Assembly: GCA_020249415.1 (NCBI GenBank)
Contig: JADCFR010000376.1
Coordinates: forward strand, 1 to 8,159
Length of the DNA: 8,159 nucleotides
Reading direction: 5' to 3'
Source of the DNA: Roseomonas sp.
Lineage (GTDB): Bacteria > Pseudomonadota > Alphaproteobacteria > Acetobacterales > Acetobacteraceae
Shown: positions 6,740 to 8,159 of the stretch, in pieces
Layout: each line of letters opens with the position of its first letter
Numbering within the stretch: position 1 is the first letter of the stretch
The notes under the pieces: generated by a model
Told to the model about the DNA's origin: nothing
Seen by the model: the letters and a program-made list of their open reading frames with translations, nothing else
Database searches by the model: none
Made by a program: the position numbers and the translations under genes

Positions 6740-7723
6740 TCAATGCGCCCCCTGCCCGCGGCCAATGCGCAGCCTGGGATCCACCGCGTAATACAGCAGG
6801 TCAACAATCAGGTTGATGGTAACGAAAAGGGCGGAGATCAGCAGCAGATAGGCCGCCATCACCGGAATATCCGCCTGATTGACGGATTGGATGAACAGCA
6901 AGCCCATCCCCGGCCATTGGAACACGGTCTCGGTCACAATGGCGAAGGCAATGATGGCGCCCAATTGCAGCCCGACAATGGTGATCACCGGCACCAGCGT
7001 ATTTTTCAGCGCATGGCCAAAATGCACGGCACGATTGGGCAAGCCGCGCGCGCGGGCGAATTTGATGTAATCCGCGCGCAGCACTTCCAGCATCTCGGCC
7101 CGCACCAGGCGCATGATCAGGGTCAATTGAAAAAGCCCGAGTGTGATGGAAGGCAGCACCAGCGCCTTGATCCCTGTCCAGGTCAGGAAACCCGTGGACC
7201 ACCAGCCGAGCTTCACGGTATCGCCCCGCCCGAAGGAAGGCAGCACGCCAAGCCAGACGGCAAAAACCAGGATCAGCAAAATGCCGATCAGGAAGGTAGG
7301 CAGGGAAACACCGACCAGGCTGAAGGTCAGGAAAAACCGCGACAGCCAGGAATTGCGATAAAGCCCGGTATAGACCCCCAAGGGCACACCAATCAGCAAG
7401 GCGAGGATGGCAGCGGTGAAGGCAAGCTCCAGCGTGGCCGGCGCGCGTTCGGCAATCAGATCCGACACAGGCCGCGACAGGCGATAGGACAGCCCGAATT
7501 CGCCCTGCACCGCATTACCAAGAAAGGTGCCGAATTGTACCCAGAAGGGCTGATCCAGTCCCAAATCCTTCACCAGCGCCTGACGCTGCGCCTCCGTGAA
7601 ATCCTGCCCGAGCATGATCGCCACCGGATCGCCCACATAGGCGAACATGGCGAAGGAAATCAGCGCAACCGTCAGCATCACAGGCAAGGCCTGCAAGATG
7701 CGGGAGATGATGAAGGCGAACAA
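6740..7723 (-). CDS. Peptide-type ABC importer permease, DppB/OppB-like
   Basis: This is the first permease of the importer, 327 residues in the inner membrane. The N-terminal segment FIISRILQALPVML leads into the first membrane helix (about 9-30), the usual DppB start. Others lie at about 100-122, 134-158, 187-204, 243-265 and 290-312. The family loop GLDQPFWVQFGTFLGNAVQGEFG (55-77, here in part) precedes helix two, and the EAA loop is ADYIKFARARGLPNRAV (217-233). The segment GRGDTVKLGWWSTGFL (165-180) is a periplasmic insert that, as I recall, occurs in some peptide/glutathione-type relatives. The protein ends VDPRLRIG, a typical DppB tail. No ATG is available at the expected start. The TTG at 7723 has a GGAG nine bases upstream and is the best choice. 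A hairpin lies between it and the binding-protein gene. Confidence 0.93.
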   Translation of the reverse strand: MFAFIISRILQALPVMLTVALISFAMFAYVGDPVAIMLGQDFTEAQRQALVKDLGLDQPFWVQFGTFLGNAVQGEFGLSYRLSRPVSDLIAERAPATLELAFTAAILALLIGVPLGVYTGLYRNSWLSRFFLTFSLVGVSLPTFLIGILLILVFAVWLGVLPSFGRGDTVKLGWWSTGFLTWTGIKALVLPSITLGLFQLTLIMRLVRAEMLEVLRADYIKFARARGLPNRAVHFGHALKNTLVPVITIVGLQLGAIIAFAIVTETVFQWPGMGLLFIQSVNQADIPVMAAYLLLISALFVTINLIVDLLYYAVDPRLRIGRGQGAH

Positions 7724-7732
7724 TTGGGCGTG

Positions 7733-7736
7733 CTCC
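7733..7736 (-). promoter_or_regulatory. Ribosome binding site supporting the TTG start of the first permease
   Basis: GGAG on the minus strand, nine bases before TTG at 7723. It lies just after the right arm of the intergenic hairpin, so folding does not cover it. Confidence 0.5.
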
Positions 7737-7743
7737 AGAACAA

Positions 7744-7770
7744 GCGCGGCGGGCGCAAGACCCGCCGCGC
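7744..7770 (-). terminator. Perfect hairpin between binding-protein and permease genes (attenuator, partial terminator or RNA-stability element)
   Basis: Bases 7744-7753 (gcgcggcggg) are the exact reverse complement of 7761-7770, giving a 10-bp, all-G/C stem with a 7-base loop. On the minus strand it starts eight bases after the binding-protein stop and is followed by TTGTTCT, a short, imperfect T-rich tail. The permease genes lie immediately downstream with no room for a clear new promoter. The likely role is therefore to lower or process transcription between the binding protein and the membrane genes rather than to stop it fully. The structure is seen directly; the role is inferred. Confidence 0.65.
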
Positions 7771-7778
7771 CGAGGGGA

Positions 7779-8159
7779 TCAGTTCATCCGCGCCCAACGG
7801 AAATAGGGCTGGTTATTCGCCATATGCGGAATGGTCAGATTGCCCCGCATGGCCCAGGGGATCATCTGATGGTGCAGCGGGATATGCGGCACATCTTCAC
7901 GGTAGATGCGCAGCGCCTCCCGGATCGCCTCATTGCGCGGCGCGCCGGATTGCGTCTTCATGCGTTCAATCAGCGCATCCATGCGCGGGTTGGAATAGCG
8001 CCCGTAATTCCAGATGCCATCGCCCTGCTGGCCATTGCGGGTCGCGACCAGGGATTGGAAGGAATAAAGCGCATCCAAGGTCGGCACGCCCCAGCCCAGC
8101 AGATAGATGGACGTATCTTCCCGCTGAATCTTGGCAAAGAAGGGCGCCAAGGGCATGGC
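7779..8159 (-). CDS. ABC importer solute-binding protein, family 5 (DppA/OppA-like), C-terminal part, truncated by window edge
   Basis: This is the periplasmic or membrane-anchored receptor that captures the ligand and delivers it to the permeases. Only the last 126 residues are present and the frame is open through 8159, so the signal peptide and most of the ligand pocket are outside. Family features visible are the LLGWGVPTLDALYSF block, where family 5 proteins have a WG...DA motif; a helical stretch of the form NPRMDALIERMK; and the final YREDVPHIPLHHQMIPWAM region, followed by a C-terminal FRWARMN. It is the first gene of the group on this strand, in the usual order of binding protein, two permeases, two ATPases. 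Ligand identity cannot be deduced. Confidence 0.9.
   Translation of the reverse strand, partial: AMPLAPFFAKIQREDTSIYLLGWGVPTLDALYSFQSLVATRNGQQGDGIWNYGRYSNPRMDALIERMKTQSGAPRNEAIREALRIYREDVPHIPLHHQMIPWAMRGNLTIPHMANNQPYFRWARMN

Overview
The window is GC-rich, densely packed bacterial chromosome with strong G/C preference at third codon positions. The gene families and composition fit an alphaproteobacterium, perhaps a Rhodospirillales/Acetobacteraceae-type organism, but no marker gene is present and this placement is inference. There are eight protein genes, two of them cut by the window edges. I see no RNA genes, insertion sequences, CRISPR arrays or long repeats, and no gene-free stretch over 300 bases.

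Plus strand, left part (2-3839). The window opens in the C-terminal, catalytic part of a gamma-glutamyltransferase. A 66-base gap carries a convincing intrinsic-terminator hairpin whose T-run abuts the ribosome binding site of the next gene. Then come three tightly coupled nucleotide-sugar genes: glucose-1-phosphate cytidylyltransferase (rfbF), CDP-glucose 4,6-dehydratase (rfbG) and a zinc-binding sugar C-methyltransferase of the TylCIII/NovU/TcaB9 type. The first two convert glucose-1-phosphate to CDP-4-keto-6-deoxyglucose. The third probably adds a methyl branch to that ketosugar or a derivative, for a surface polysaccharide or glycoconjugate. The 3-dehydrase (rfbH) that leads to 3,6-dideoxyhexoses is absent, so a branched 6-deoxysugar is the likelier product.

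Minus strand, right part (3843-8159). This is a peptide-type ABC importer operon read right to left: family 5 solute-binding protein (C-terminal end only), two permeases and two ATPases. The last four genes are coupled by junctions of a few bases. A perfect 10-bp hairpin lies between the binding-protein gene and the first permease, as expected where the binding protein is made in excess. The operon and the sugar cluster converge, with stop codons only three bases apart.

Nothing here amounts to a clearly new system. The points most worth a second look are the terminator fused to the rfbF leader, the rfbH-less CDP-sugar/methyltransferase cassette, the hairpin inside the transporter operon, cysteine clusters in both ATPases, and homopolymer tracts at the 5' ends of rfbF and the last ATPase gene.
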